Assembly: GCF_958979055.1 (NCBI RefSeq) | Contig: NC_084896.1 | Span: 2,728,001 to 2,792,000, forward strand | DNA length: 64,000 bases | Reading direction: 5' to 3' | Source of the DNA: Alnus glutinosa | Taxonomy: Eukaryota > Streptophyta > Magnoliopsida > Fagales > Betulaceae | Part shown: one piece after another, positions 13,436 to 29,802 of the stretch | How positions within the stretch are numbered: position 1 is the stretch's first letter | Layout: each line of letters opens with the position of its first letter | The notes under the pieces: model-generated | The model's input: only the letters and a program-made list of their open reading frames with translations | What the model was told of the DNA's origin: nothing | Database searches by the model: none | Program-made: the position numbers and the translations under genes

Positions 13436-16400
13436 ATGGGTACCACGAAGACTAAGCCATGGCTCTTATTTGTTCTGCTTCTAATCCTGTCTTGTTGCAC
13501 AGCATGCTTCTCCATAGCCGGTAATACCCTTTCAGCAGGTCAGTCTCTTTCTTTTTCAAAGAACGAGACCATATTATCTCCAGGTGGCACTTTTGAGCTC
13601 GGTTTCTTCACTCCAGGCTCTCCAGTAAAAATCTACCTGGGCATATGGTATAAAAGGTTTGTTCCGAGGGAAGTTGTTTGGGTAGCAAATAGAGAAAACC
13701 CTTTGTCTGACCCAAGACTTCACCTCTCAGAAGATGGCAATCTACTCCTGTTTGAGGGTTCCTCCAAGAACCAATTTTGGTTGACAAATTTAACATTTCG
13801 CGGGCCAAATATAACTGAAGCTGTACTTCGTGATGATGGGAATTTTGTTTTGATAAACAGGTCGAAGACGTCTTCTATATTTTGGGAGAGTTTCGACCAT
13901 CCAACCGATACATGGCTGCCAGGTGCAAAGCTTGGGGTCGATAAGCACATTTCATGGAAAAATTCAGAGGATCCAGCACCTGGTGTATTCTCGTTGGGGT
14001 TAGACCCAAATGGAAGCAATCAGTATTTCTTAGAGTGGAAGAGATCCCAAAACTATTGGAGTTCTGGAGTTTGGGACGGAAAAATTTTCAGCTTAATTCC
14101 TGAAATGAACGCATTTGTGCCAAGGAAAAATTTTCAGTTTAGTCCTATCTTCAACTACACTTTTGTGCCAAGTAAAAATGGAAGTGATGGATATTTAACT
14201 TACTCTCTTCAAAACCCTTCTTACCTTTCTAAATATCGGGTTGACTACAGAGGACAGTGGAGGCTACTAGTGTGGATGTCTGGCCCTTGGGAATGGGGTT
14301 CATTTTGGACTGCACCGAGGAATCTTTCTGATGTCTTTGCTTTGTGTGGTGCGTTTGGCGTGGTACAGAACCCTGAGAATAACTCAACCCCTTGTCAGTG
14401 TCTAAAAGGTTTCGAACCATTTTCGATGAACTACACCAGACTAAACGATTGGCGAGGTGGCTGCGTGAGGAAATCCCCTTTGCAATGTGAGAAGAATAAT
14501 ACGTATGCTAATGGAAAAAAAGATTGGTTCTGGAAAATGCCAAACATGCGATTGCCTGTTCATTCGAGAGCATATTTGGCCGTGAATGCTAGTAGATGTG
14601 AATTGGCTTGCACGGAGAATTGTTCTTGCACTGCTTATGCTTATAATAGGAGTGGGTGTATGATATGGGATGGAGCTCTTTTCAACTTACAGCAACGCGA
14701 GATTGGGCAAGATATCTATCTCAAACTTGCTGCTGATGAGTATCCAGATCCAAGTATGAAAGGTAGGATGAGTGAAATGAAAAGTAAGTTTAATTAGGGT
14801 TGAGCTAATAGTGATTCTTGTCATTTTAATGAGGCAAAAAATGGAGAGTATGGGTAGCTGTGCTGGTCCCTGCAACAGGGCTTATCTTATGCCTCGTCAT
14901 TGGTTTTTCAACCAAAGGAAAGCTCAAATGCATAGGTAAGTGTAACCGTTCTAACCGTACATAGAAATCACTATCAATCAAAAAAGAGTAATATTACTTT
15001 TTACATTCATTTTATACCGACTATTAATTAGTTCTTAGGACGTCACTTAACACGCTTTCCTAATGGCCCAACAATGAAAATCTGTTTGTATTATTGGTTG
15101 GTGAAGATAGTGTTTCAGGCTCTTGATCGAAACTATCTGAACCTAGTTTTTGGGGGTCCTCCTACAAACTTAACCATGTCTCCGGGAAGGAGCTTTGCAG
15201 TTATTTGGTCATTTCACTGAAATGAGAATGATTTACTATATTATTAGTACTTACTTGCGGAAATGACTAAAAAAACTTACTTACCTTGGATACTGGCCTT
15301 GCTCATTGTGGTTGAACTTTGGTGAACCTAATTAATGATGTCACCTCAGTTGCTTATCTTGGACCAACCACTGGATTTAATTCCATGTACGTATCCAATT
15401 CTTATCATTCTATATCAAGCAGGAGAGAAGGCCTCAAGCAATAATCTACTCTCATTTGATTTTGATACTGAACTCCATGCGAAGGATGCTGAGTTACCAC
15501 TATTTAGTTATGAAAGCGTATCAGCTGCAACTAATAAATTTTTAGATTTGAATAAGCTTGGAGAAGGAGGTTTTGGACCTGTTTATAAGGTACACTACAT
15601 TTTTCTAATGAATCTGCTTTGAACATTATTGAGAAAACCGACATTAATGGTAAACTGTCATGAATTGTGAAAGTTTAAGGAGCTTATCATTCTCCTTTGT
15701 AGGGGAAATTACTCAGAGGGCGAGAAATTGCAGTGAAGATGCTTTCAAAAAGATCTGGGCAGGGAATCGAGGAGTTCAAAAATGAGACAATATTAATTGC
15801 AAAACTCCAGCATAGAAATCTTGTCAGAATCTTAGGTTGTTGTATTGAGCCAAATGAAAATATATTAATATATGAGTACATGTTCAATAAAAGTTTGGAT
15901 TTCTACCTTTTTGGTAAGTGCGCATATTTATGTATATATGTGTATATATTTTCCTCTAATATGTTTCTAGGTTCTTAAGTACTAATTTTCTTAGTTGTAC
16001 TATTTAAACAGATCAAACAAAGAAAAACATGTTAGATTGGGGGACACGCATACACATTATTGAAGGAATTGCACAAGGAATTCTTTATCTTCATCAATAT
16101 TCAAGGTTATGGATCATACATAGAGATCTTAAGCCCAGCAACATTCTCTTGGATATTGAAATGAATCCAAAAATATCAGATTTTGGGATGGCTCGAATAG
16201 TTGGAGACAATGAAACGCCAACAAACACACGTCGAATTGTCGGAACTTAGTAAGTATGCAATCTATTTCACATCTAATATCTCCAAAGAAAACGATTGGA
16301 GTACTATAACTTTTATTACAATATTTTTACAATATGATGTGATAGTTCACAATTGGTAAAATAACTAAAAGTGTATTGTTGACAAATCAATCACTAACAA

Positions 16401-17131
16401 ATTTTTGCTTAATCATTTTACCAATTATAGACTGTCACATCAAGTTTGTAAGGGACTTGTAGTAAAAGTTATACTACTCCTAACAGCACTATATTTGCAA
16501 TTCTCAGCTAAATTCGCTGAACAAGCTACTAATAGTCATTTCTTAAATTTTGAAATGCAGTGGCTATATGTCTCCTGAATATGCTATGGATGGTTTGTAC
16601 TCGATAAAGTCAGATGTGTTTAGCTTTGGAGTATTGGTACTAGAAATTGTGAGTGGCAAGAAGAACACTGGCTTCTATAACAGCGAGTCACTCAATCTTC
16701 TTAGATACGTATGTAGTTTCTATACTGTCCTGAATTCTTTTTGTTTTATATTAATCTTATAGATTAAAATGCTATTAGTTTTTTTTAATTAAATTTAGTC
16801 TGATTTGAAATGTAACTAGGCTTGGGAGCTATGGATAGATGATCGAAGTTTGGAGTTGATGGAGCCAACAATAGGATATCCTTCTTCTACTTCTGTTCTA
16901 TTGAGATTCATTAATATTGGCCTTCTTTGTGTCCAAGAAAGCCCGACTGATCGACCTACCATGCCTGATGTAGTCTCAATGATTAGCAATGAATATGTTC
17001 CTCTACCTACACCCAAGCAACCTGCTTTTACCAGAGGCCAGAATGTGATTGACACAAATTCAACAAATGACACTACTGCAGAAAATGGCTCAAAAAATAG
17101 CGTAACTATTTCAACAATGGAAGCGCGATGA
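13436..17131 (+). CDS. RLK1: G-type lectin S-receptor-like serine/threonine kinase, apparently intact
   Basis: Seven exons: 13436-14762, 14834-14935, 15423-15589, 15703-15913, 16012-16249, 16561-16708, 16820-17131. All junctions are GT-AG and in phase, giving 834 aa. Order: signal peptide (about 1-27), bulb-type lectin domain with [10 protein letters not shown]-locus glycoprotein region (WSSGVWDG), PAN/apple domain with its Cys set (about 335-430), transmembrane helix in exon 2 (about 447-469), kinase from about 515. Kinase motifs are complete: GEGGFG (523-528), Lys544 in AVK, HRD with Asp641, DFG with Asp659, [10 protein letters not shown]. The tail TISTMEAR is typical of this group. It is a plasma-membrane receptor kinase of the S-domain class, implicated in defence and recognition; its ligand is unknown. 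The first ATG in the leader GAGAGGGATGG matches the starts of RLK2 and RLK3. It lacks about 16 juxtamembrane residues present in RLK2 and RLK3. The exon-2 acceptor TGAG is weak compared with TCAG in the paralogues. Confidence 0.93.
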
Positions 17132-17728
17132 CTGATTCCTATATCAACGAAACAAAATGTTGTAAAACTAATCTTTTTGGCTGATTTGTATGCACGTTGA
17201 TATGCTACATACTTGTCTCTAAATGTTGTCTTTGTTCCCTCATATTTTAGTTTCGTTACCAATAATACTATCCAGATAGAATTTATAAGTTTTTATGTAC
17301 TACCCACATTAGTTAACACTAGTCTATAATGTCTTTAAAAGATTATCACTAACAATTTCCTTCCCCTCCGGTCCTCAGTAAACTAATTGGATACCAAAAA
17401 TGGGTGAAATCCCAAATCTTTGGCTCGTTCCTCTTCATGTTTATTCTTGTAAAAGGTAGGTTTTTAACAATTAATTCAAGCACACGTCTACTCAATATTT
17501 TAGACCCAGACTACGAGTAATTTGAACTACATCAAAACTATACTTGTGAACCTAACATTGTAACTAAAACTACGTCTTCTCGAATATTTTGAACCATATC
17601 TTCAAATTGCGATATACATAACATTGTAACTAAAACTACATGTCCGCCACCACGTCAACAATCAGTGTTTTGTTCTCTGATTTTTTTTGCTTTTTCTAGT
17701 TTTTTTGGGCTGTTAAAGCTACTTCCAC
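17132..17728. other. RLK1 3' flank
   Basis: AT-rich non-coding DNA after the RLK1 stop. The last part, TTTGGGCTGTTAAAGCTACTTCCAC, was continuous with 20704 onward (CATAGGCTTCG) before the solo LTR inserted. No gene is seen. Confidence 0.5.
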
Positions 17729-18038
17729 TGTAATGTCTGGGACATTATTAAATAATTAGAGTATAAAATTTAAGTACATAATTAATTAAAATTATTTTAG
17801 TGTCATTAAAAATGCAAATGGATATTTTTAAAGCCCAAAGAAAATAGAAAATAGAAATAATAGAAAAAAAATTAGAAATGAAAAATAAAATTAAATAAAT
17901 TAATGAATACAATTAAATAAAGAATGAAAATAATTAAAGAATTTAAAATAGAAAAGAAATAAGAAAAAGAAAAGAAAAATTAAAATTAAAAAAAGAAAAG
18001 AAAAGTCAAAAGTAAAATATATATATAATAAAAGAAGT

Positions 18039-18203
18039 GTGGGGCGCCTGCGCCCCACCTTCACTAAAAGGAAGGGCCAAGTGGCCCTTTCCTGCAGAAA
18101 AAAAAAATAATAATAATAAACAAGGCGCAGTGCGCCTTGTTTTAGAGAGAAGGCCAAATGGCATTTTCTTTTCATTTTTCGAAAAGAGGCTGGGCCTCTT
18201 CTT
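18039..18203 (+). other. Row of short perfect hairpins near the 5' end of solo LTR 1
   Basis: Successive self-complementary strings: GTGGGGCGCCTGCGCCCCAC (18039-18058), AAGGGCCAAGTGGCCCTT (18072-18089), CAAGGCGCAGTGCGCCTTG (18121-18139), a decayed AAGGCCAAATGGCATT, and AAGAGGCTGGGCCTCTT (18184-18200). Solo LTR 2 has a comparable row with different bases but the same form. They follow an ATATATATAATA string that could be a TATA box, so they may lie in the 5' part of the transcript. Confidence 0.7.
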
Positions 18204-19567
18204 CTTATTTTTCTTAATGATTTTTATAGAAAATCTTTCATCTACGAAATTTCAACGGTCCGATTTTCAATCCGATTTCGGTAACGTGATCTACGAAACC
18301 CGATCTACGTTTCTACCGATTGGTTTGAGGATTTGTTGTGGAGAGTTTGCTAAACACTCTTCAAGTGTTGGATTTACATTTGGTGGAATTTTTGGTGAGT
18401 TTCTTCAACCCTAACTTTTGAGTATTTAATTTTAATTGAGTTTTTATGTGATTAACCCTTAGTAAAAGCTATTGGGTTAATAATATTGTGTTTGGGGTTG
18501 TATTTTATAAATTATGATTTAAAGTTAGAAACCTTAATTTGATGGGTTAAATTAATTTGGAGTTTTTAGTGTTTAAAACCTAGATTATTAGTTGGTGGAT
18601 TAATTGTTGTTATTGTGATGATTAATCCTAAATTAGTTATGGGTTTTGTAAAAATAAATATTTATGGGTTAGGTACTAATGTTAGTAAAAATAAATAATT
18701 ATGGGTATTTAATTTAAATAATATTTGCGAAGTTAACCCTAAGATTTTCTTATGGGTTAATGTTATTTTAAATGTGTTAATGATATTAAGAAAATGTTGG
18801 TGATAAATAATTTAGAGATTAGTGAATATAATTTTATGGCTAATATTATTATAAAAGTTTTGGTGAAAATAATTTATGGGTTAGTGAAATTAATTACGGG
18901 TTAGTAATTAATATTATGAGTAAATAGTTAAATAGTAATTTTAATATCTAACCCTTAGTAAATACTTTGGGTTAGTATTGTTTGAGTTTTAATTAGTGTT
19001 TAAGACTTATGGGTAGACGTTTGAAACCCTTAAAAATATTATGAGTTTTCCAACGGTTTAGCCTTGAGCGATTCAAGTGCTAATTAGGGTGTTAATTATT
19101 TAAAGGGCTAAATAGTGCAATGTATTATTCCACAGTGATACATTGCAAGGTGGTGTCTAGGAGACCTAGTGCTTAAATCCGCGCAGCCAAAGTGAGTATT
19201 CTACTCACTGAGAAAAGTTACTTTTTATGTATTTTATAGAAATGCAAATAATGTGTTTTTCATATCGAACCGACAATATGTTAATTATATGTTTTGGATG
19301 TTTTGAGTAGTTTTAATTATGTTGAAATATGACAATAATGTTTATGTGATTTAAGATGATTTAAGATATGAGTATGAAATATGTTTGACGTATTGAGATA
19401 TAATTTGAAGTGTTTTATAATCTACTGCAGTTGGAAATTTAAGTTATGCAAATTGTTTGAGAAAATGATATGTTGAGCTGTTTATGTCTTATGAATAAAG
19501 CATGTGTTAAAGGAATGTCCATGAAATTAAATATATAATATTTGAGCATGAGCATTAAGCATGACAC

Positions 19568-19807
19568 GAACAAGACCGGGGTTCAATTCCCTTAGTCATA
19601 CGAATAAGACCGGGGTTCAATTCCCTTAGGCAAACGAATGAGACCGAGGTTCAATTCCCTTAGGCATCGAGCAAGACCGAGGTTCAATTCCCTTAGGCAA
19701 ACGAATAAGACCGGGGTTCAATTCCCTTAGGCATTGAGCAAGACCGGGGTTCAATTCCCTTAGGCAAACGAATAAGACCGGGGTTCAATTCCCTTAGGGA
19801 AACGAAC
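19568..19807 (+). repeat. Minisatellite in solo LTR 1, seven units of about 33 bp
   Basis: Each unit contains GGTTCAATTCCCTTAG preceded by AAGACCGG or AAGACCGA. The GGTTCAATTCC core resembles the tRNA T-arm / Pol III B box (GGTTCGANTCC) with one mismatch. The homologous array in solo LTR 2 contains exact B-box matches. Confidence 0.85.
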
Positions 19808-20268
19808 GACAAGCATGCATAGCATTTGTTTCATAATAATTGAATTGTTTCCATGTTATGATATATAGTAGTTTTATGCTAGATGTATTAGTATGCATAA
19901 GAGTCTCAATGGAAAATGACTTATGTATATTTCTATTGGATGGTTGCATGATTTAAATACTATTGTTTTCTAAGTCTCACTGCATCAAAAGTATTATAGT
20001 AGGTGAGGATGTATGCAGTTGTTCCAACAATGGAACTTCTACGTATAAGCTCAGCTGCGTAGTATGCTTTAAATGTTTTCTATTAGCCGGTGTTTGTTAT
20101 ATCAGCTATGGGGGTTTTCAAACAAAAGTTTATAAAATTGGTGGCTGTTATAGTGTACTCACGACTAAAAAAGGGAAAAGTTGGTTCTTTGCGAAAACTC
20201 AGTGAATAGTATACCTCTGAGGTCTTAGTGTATTTATTTATGCTAAGACGGTGGGCTCATAATTCCAC

Positions 20269-20302
20269 CTGTACGGATGCGGCAACCTCCGCAACCGTAC
20301 AG
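20269..20302 (+). other. Conserved stem-loop in solo LTR 1
   Basis: CTGTACGGATGCGG pairs with CCGCAACCGTACAG around a six-base loop, with one unpaired position in the stem. The same stem exists in solo LTR 2 (42204-42238, minus strand) with two base pairs changed on both sides. Confidence 0.75.
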
Positions 20303-20703
20303 ACGTTTATGCTTTGGTTGCAGGTTTTGCGGTTATAGATATTGATTCGTCCACCTGGCGTATGGAATGTTATGATTGGAGCATATCGCGACAATCATAA
20401 GTCATGGACTCATGGGTAGTCTTTATTTTGGGTATTTTATTTATGCCTCGTGTTCTACGTGGCACATGTATTTGTTGAGCCTGTGTTTTGGTATGTAATT
20501 AGTGTAATGTGTTTATAAGCTTTAAATAGATAGACTTGTAAATGACTCTTGTTGTTGATAACAGTTATGTGTTAGATGTAACTCTGAATATCAGGTACAT
20601 GTTATGGAACGTGTACGTTATGTTGGCTGAACGACAAATAGTAGTGCCACTGTGAAGATCCGTTTGTATGTTTTCAAAAAAAAAAAAAAAAAGGGTCGTC
20701 ACA

Positions 20704-21958
20704 TCCACCATAGGCTTCGTTTTGACCCTCATCGATGTCTTCTTTTCTCCAATGGTTTATCTTTGGATATGCTACTGTAGTTGTTTCTTTGTTGGGCTAC
20801 TGATTGGGTTATTGAACCTTTTGAGGTTTATGGCCGTTCTTGCACCAAACCGCCTTAATTTGCGACCACTTTTTTTAGTCTTCGTACCAAAAATATATAG
20901 GGCCGCATCATTTATTTGATACATTTCCTTTTAATTTATGTTTACTACCACTGATGAGGTGAATTTGGGGCTTTTTATTGGGTTGTCCAACCGTATATTT
21001 TTATTTGTTGTAATTGCTTTGTTGATATACTTACAAAAAAAAAAAAAAAAAAAAAAAGATAAAAAAAAGAAAAGAAAAGAAAGAAAGATGTTACAAGTGA
21101 GCCCCACCCCCAAATATGGGATGGTAGAAAACCCGATGCAGTCAATATTTTGGGAATTTTTTATTTTTTTTATTTTTAATGGAGGGAACCACGTTTAAAT
21201 TATGGAATACAACGACAATGCTTCCCTTTGTGCTCACAAAAAAAAATGATATTAATAATCCTCATGTGGACTCTAGCGTGTCACAAATTTTAAGTAAAAT
21301 TCATTATTAACAGTCGGCTTGCAAACGAAGAATGTGAGCTTATATGATTAAGATTGTACTTAACAATTAATGTGTGACGTCACTTAAGATCGTAACATTT
21401 TATCACCGTACCTTTCGAAATTCGATATTCATAGCGGCTCATTCGATATCCATAGCGGCTTACTCTATCAACACTGACTCAGTGATAGTTATTTCTGTTT
21501 TAGCACTTTCACTCATTCAACCATATTCAATGGCTTAATATTATGCATATACATAACATGAAGAAATTGTAATTCAGCCTATAATTAAGTTGCCCTTGTG
21601 ATTCAAACTTGTAACAAATTATAACAAATCTGAGGTAAAATTCATCCTTAAGATTGTAATTATCCAACGTGAAACACTCGTGGAATCTTAGCATAATGAA
21701 AGTCTTCGCCTTTTGTTTCTTTTTTTCCTATTCGAAAGGGGAAAGGAGAAAGGTGAAAGAGAGTGTTCGACTTTAATCAGCATCAATCAGCATTCACACT
21801 ATGCTTAGATGAGTTTCCGAGAAGGATTATCGACCATTAGTCAAGGCAACAAGCTGGGAGCAAGCTTTCTGATAAGAAAAGTCCAGCTTTTCTTGCTCTC
21901 ATTCATATCAAGCATCATTATTCCTCTGGCTATCTGCAGCGCTGCCGGTTAGAGAGAG
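20704..21958. other. RLK2 upstream region with possible retroposon tail
   Basis: The stretch 20704-21060 ends in a long A run (21037-21058) preceded by TTGTTGATATACTTAC, which resembles the 3' end of a LINE or processed retroposon; no protein motif is readable. The rest is AT-rich. The last about 80 bp (CTTTTCTTGCTCTCATTCATATC...GAGAGAG) match the leaders of RLK1 and RLK3 and are probably the RLK2 5' untranslated leader. Confidence 0.45.
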
Positions 21959-25287
<3,329 letters not shown>

Positions 25288-26070
25288 ATGCTGTAGAACA
25301 GACGTTTCTATCTAATATAGTGATATGTGTGGACATGATCAATATGCTTCATACTAGTTACAAAGCGAGAGACTCGAGTAGACCTAAGGTCCGCTAAGGA
25401 TCAGTTGGAGGCGGCAAAGGCCGAGCTGGTGGCCGGGAGCCAAGGTTGAGGCCCTGGATAAGCTTTGGGTCGAGTCAATTTTTCTTTCATACACTTTTAG
25501 TCTTTGTGGTGTTAGAATCATTCTCAGCTGTGTAAGGAACAATATTTGTGATAATACTCGTTGAAATATATTTTGGAATTTGTCTTGTGTAATTTTTTGC
25601 TTGTCATAAGCTTCCATTAGAAAGGGTATTGGGTAAATGAATCCAAGGGGCTTGTGCTCCCTCATAGTGCTTCAGAGTTGTTAGGTTTAATGTTGGATGT
25701 CTAAAACAAACTGGTGTAAGTTTAATTTGGCTAGAGTTAGTTGGTACTTACGTTGGAATTCAAAATCTTGATCATTATTGAAGAACTGAGAAGGTCAGTC
25801 AGAGTCTCAGTCGGTGATCGTCCAAACAAGAGTCTTTACAAAGGGGTAGTTTGTTGGGGAACAAGCCAAGTTGTGTTTATAAAAGTTTTATAAGTATAAA
25901 ATAATTTTAATTTTTAATCTTTTATAGTAGATCGGTTTCGTAAGTTTAGCTACCCTTAAGTGGTTTTACTTTTAATGAGTTCTTCAACAAGTTTCCACTT
26001 CGTCACCACTCCTTGTGTTTGATTGGTTTATGCTTTTATGGGTTTTGGTGATATTGTGTGTGGTAGTTAA
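25288..26070. other. RLK2 3' flank with a coiled-coil-coding scrap
   Basis: Around 25383-25460 one frame reads as an Ala/Glu/Lys-rich coiled coil (DQLEAAKAELVAGSQG-like), a pattern found in transposon-associated plant proteins, but it breaks at once. The rest shows no gene. Confidence 0.35.
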
Positions 26071-27007
26071 TTTAGAACTAGCTCGTAACCCGTGCTATAC
26101 GCGGGATTCTTCCTTATGATTTAGTTTCATAATAATAAAAAAAAAAAATGGAAGAAGAGAAGCATAGAAAATATAGATAAAAAATGAAAACTGAAAAACA
26201 CTAATATAATATAATAGGGACAAAAATTTCTTATAAACTGGTTTATAGGAAATTTTCTACAACTCACATTTAAAAAAGACACGTATTCTTTAAACATGTG
26301 AGAAACACATGCTTTTTTATTTATGCTATTAAAAACTATTAAAAAAACATGTATGAAGTACACGCTATTTAAATAACATATGTTTCTCACATGCAAAATG
26401 ACACATGTCAATCTTATATGTGAATTGTAAGAAATTTCCTACAAATCGGTTTGTAGGAAATTTCTGTCCATATAATAGTGTTATCTTTTTTGTATTACAC
26501 AAAGTAATAAAAAACTACTCAATAAACATAATACGCTAAAAAATTATCATACCCCGTACAAAAAACAACCATAGGAAACTCTCTCTCACCATCATTTTCT
26601 TGAATTTAGTGTAAAATTTACAAAAAATAAAATAAACAATTTGAATGAAAAATAATATATTAATTACATAAAAAAAAAAAAAAAAGAAAAAAAAAAAAGA
26701 AGAAGAGAGGAAATGAAATAAGAGAACCATAGAAAATATAGACAAAAAATAAAAAATGAAAAATACTAATAGAATAAATTAGAGTTTTCTTTTCCATATA
26801 CTTTTTTGGTTCATATGAAACCTTGAAAATCAATATTGTCTATCAATTAAGCACGTTAACAATGTGCATTATACATGGAAAAAAAAAAATCAGTAAACAA
26901 TGTAAATTAAAAAATCTTCATACCTCGTACTCAAAATAACAATTAATGTAAACTCTCTCTCTCCATGGTTTCTTTGAATTCAATGTAAAATTTAGAAAAG
27001 GAAAAAG

Positions 27008-27050
<43 letters not shown>

Positions 27051-27300
27051 CAATTTGAACAAAAAAATAATATAAATTAGGAAATAGGGACAAAAAAAAA
27101 AATGTAAAGAAAGAACAAAATCATAGAAAATAAAGTAAAAAAAAAGTGTAAAATGATAACCACTAATATAATAGAAAATAACTATTTTTTTATATACTTT
27201 TTTCAGTTTCAAGGAAATTTGTAGGTATAGGAAGAAACTACGGTTTGACAGATATTTTTTAATTCGACCATCATTCTTATATATAGCGTAAAAGAAACTA
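26071..27300 (-). mobile_element. Helitron-like sequence (3' end near 26083)
   Basis: Read on the minus strand, a CCCGCGTATAGCACGGG hairpin is followed after seven bases by CTAG and then T (26083-26110 region), the form of a Helitron 3' end. To the right, a segment with ACTCTCTCTCACCATCATTTTC recurs near 26577 and 26950 in AT-rich DNA. No Rep/helicase coding is present and the 5' end was not found, so extent and class are uncertain. Confidence 0.4.
26218..26469. mobile_element. MITE, Mutator-like, with perfect 9-bp target duplication
   Basis: The inverted ends GGACAAAAATTTCTTATAAA and the complement of TTTGTAGGAAATTTCTGTCC bound 252 bp. The target duplication ATATAATAG is exact at 26209-26217 and 26470-26478. 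Interior ACATGTTTCTCACATG-like motifs relate it to 2081-2365 and 30170-30452. It has no coding capacity. Confidence 0.88.
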
Positions 27301-27756
27301 CTTTTCTATAAAAAAAATAATAATAATAATAATAATATAAATTATCAATGCAAAAATAAGGATAGAAAATCAAATCAGAAAAACAGAAGCACATAAAATA
27401 AATATAAACATATTATTTACAATTCTATTGAACACACCCCCGGCAAACTTGAAAGGAAAACTAAAAAAAAAAAAAAAAAAAAAAAGGCTATAACAGTATT
27501 ACAAACAAAAGGTTCCAATAATAGCAAAAACTTCGCTCTCTGTGCTTTGAGCACCACCTTCCGGTAATGTAAACAACATTGCAGTTTTGCATAGCCACAA
27601 ACCATTACTTCTCCATATATTTATTTGAGAAAGCGAGAGATATTGGAGTGACTTTTGACATTTCCCAAAAAAAAAAAAAACTGACATTTGACTCTTTGAG
27701 GTTTAGTTTGTAACGAATATTTAGTGGGAGGGGAAGCGGTGTTGGAGTAAAAGATT
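27301..27756. other. AT-rich DNA before block copy 2
   Basis: Poly-A runs near 27461-27485 and a moderately GC-rich stretch at 27520-27610 with no recognisable product. No feature is supported. Confidence 0.4.
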
Positions 27757-28790
27757 TTACTTAAAGGAAGAGCGAGAGAGGTAGAGATTAGTGAGAATTT
27801 AATGACAACAAAATTAAATGTTTCTATTCATTTTCTATTCAATGGAAGAGATTTGATTAGGAATATTAAACGCACCGTTTATTTCACTTGAAATACATTG
27901 AGCAATTCAATTTTACTCTTTTTTTTTTTTTTTTTTTTTTCCAGTTTTACTTAAAGGAACAGAAAGAAGTAGAAATTAGTGAGGATTTAATGACAAAAAA
28001 AATTTGACGTTTCTATTCATCTTTTATTCAATATAAGATAATTAATTAGTCATATTAAATGTACCATTTATTTTACTTGAAATATACAGACCGGTTTAGT
28101 TTTACTTAAATTACCAACTTTTTACTCAAATTGCCGGTTCAATATTTAAAAAGTATGGATTCAAGCCACGTGTCCTAATTCTAGGTCAACTTTAAGTTGG
28201 AACTCCGCTTTTATATATATATATATTTTCAGTTTTACTTAAAGGAAGAGAAAAAGGTAGAAATTAGTGAGGATTTAATGACAAAAAAAATTTGACGTTT
28301 CTATTCATTTTTTATTCAATATAAGATAGTTAATTAGTCATATTAAATGCATCATTTATTTTACTTGAAATACACAGACTGGTTTAGTTTTACTTAAATT
28401 ACCAATTTTTTACTCAAATTGCCAGTTCAATATTTAAAAAGTATAGATTCATGCCACGTGTCCTAATTCTAGGCCAACTCTAAGTTGGAAATATATATAT
28501 ATTTTCCAGTTTTACTTAAAGGAAGAGAAAGAGGTAGAAATTAGTGAGGATTTAATAACAAAAAAAATTTGACGTTTCTATTTATTTTTTATTCAATATA
28601 AGATAGTTAATTAGCCATATTAAATGCACCATTTATTTTACTTGAAATACACAGACTGGTTTAGTTTTACTTAAATTACCAGTTTTTTACTCAAATTGCC
28701 GGTTCAATATTTAAAAAGTATGGATTCATGCCACGTGTCCTAATTCTAGGCCAACTCTAAGTTGGAACTCGACTTATATATATATATACT
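27757..28790. repeat. Tandem array of G-box-containing units (copy 2, one unit longer)
   Basis: This is the counterpart of the array at 109-720. Here a partial unit (27757-27930) is followed by three full units, with CACGTG cores at 28167, 28455 and 28732; the diverged relative downstream has its core at 29717. Copy 1 has lost most of the third unit between an ATTAGT string and the following TA repeat, so unit number differs between two otherwise near-identical blocks. Confidence 0.75.
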
Positions 28791-29457
28791 TATATATATA
28801 TGATATGATATGTTTCAAAAAAAATAAAATCCATATAATTTTGAGCATTAAAAAAAAAAACATTTCAAATTTAATGCTTAATTAACTCTTTAGTGTTTTA
28901 AAAGCATTTATATTCCTTTTGTGCACAATAATCAAATAAAATTTTGCATTTTTTGACCTTCAAAAGCAGAATAACACTTACAAAAAATAAGTGAAAATCG
29001 TAAAAATCACATAAAAGAAAAACAAATATCCTATAAAACATTTAAATGAATTAATACATAAGACCCTTATTTTTAATTTAATTCATATAAATTAAAACAT
29101 GTTAAAATATTTGTTTACATAGGTGTAGTTTAAAGTGAAAATAAGTATGAAGAAGAAAAATAGCAAGAAGAAAACCACGATTTTGATTATCAAAATATAA
29201 AATAGAAAATTAGTAGGAATTTTTTTTAATGTTGGTGTGATACCTATTATATTCCAATCCTATATAATTTTGAACATTCGAAAAAACAAATGAACAAAAA
29301 AAAAAATCTCATAAACATTCAAATTAAGAATTGCTCAATCACAAATTTCACAAACAAAATGAAAACATATTTATATTTCAACCAAAAATATAAAAATACC
29401 AAAGAGTCATACTTATATCATTAATTGAGAGAGAAAGAGGCTACTTGTATCATTAAT

Positions 29458-29488
<31 letters not shown>

Positions 29489-29598
29489 TTAAATAGACCG
29501 ATTATATTTAGATTTCAACCAAAAATATAAAAATACCAAAGAGACATAGTTACATAGTTATATTATTAATTGAGAGAGAGAAGTTAATTGTATCATTC

Positions 29599-29634
<36 letters not shown>

Positions 29635-29756
29635 AATAGACCGGTTCAATTTTATTTAAAAGACTGGTTCAGTATTTAAAGGACCGGTTTAATCACTAAA
29701 AAGTATGCGTTTATGCCACGTGTCACTATTCTATGCCATTCTAAGAAAAAACTCAG

Positions 29757-29802
<46 letters not shown>

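Larger units (their letters stand above)
17729..20703 (+). mobile_element. Solo LTR 1 (long-LTR Ty3/gypsy-like, 2,975 bp)
   Basis: The element begins TGTAATGTCTGG and ends GGGTCGTCACA, and is bounded by a perfect 5-bp target duplication TCCAC (17724-17728 and 20704-20708). No primer-binding site, polyprotein or second LTR is present, so it is a solo LTR left by recombination. Its body matches the minus strand of 41708-45630, including the GTGAGTATTCTACTCACTGAG segment, a minisatellite (19568-19807), a stem-loop (20269-20302) and a hairpin row (18039-18203). Long LTRs ending GGGTCG.NACA are usual in Tekay/Del-like chromoviruses; that family assignment is inference. Open frames inside are not genes. 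Confidence 0.9.

Noticed and set aside
17900..18414. Open frames on both strands inside solo LTR 1
   Set aside because: They are low-complexity or hairpin-derived readings within an LTR; the two strands overlap and neither has known motifs.
19568..19807. CRISPR-like or tRNA array
   Set aside because: Regular spacing and a T-arm-like core drew attention, but spacers are not unique, no tRNA acceptor or anticodon arms exist, and the DNA is in a plant LTR.
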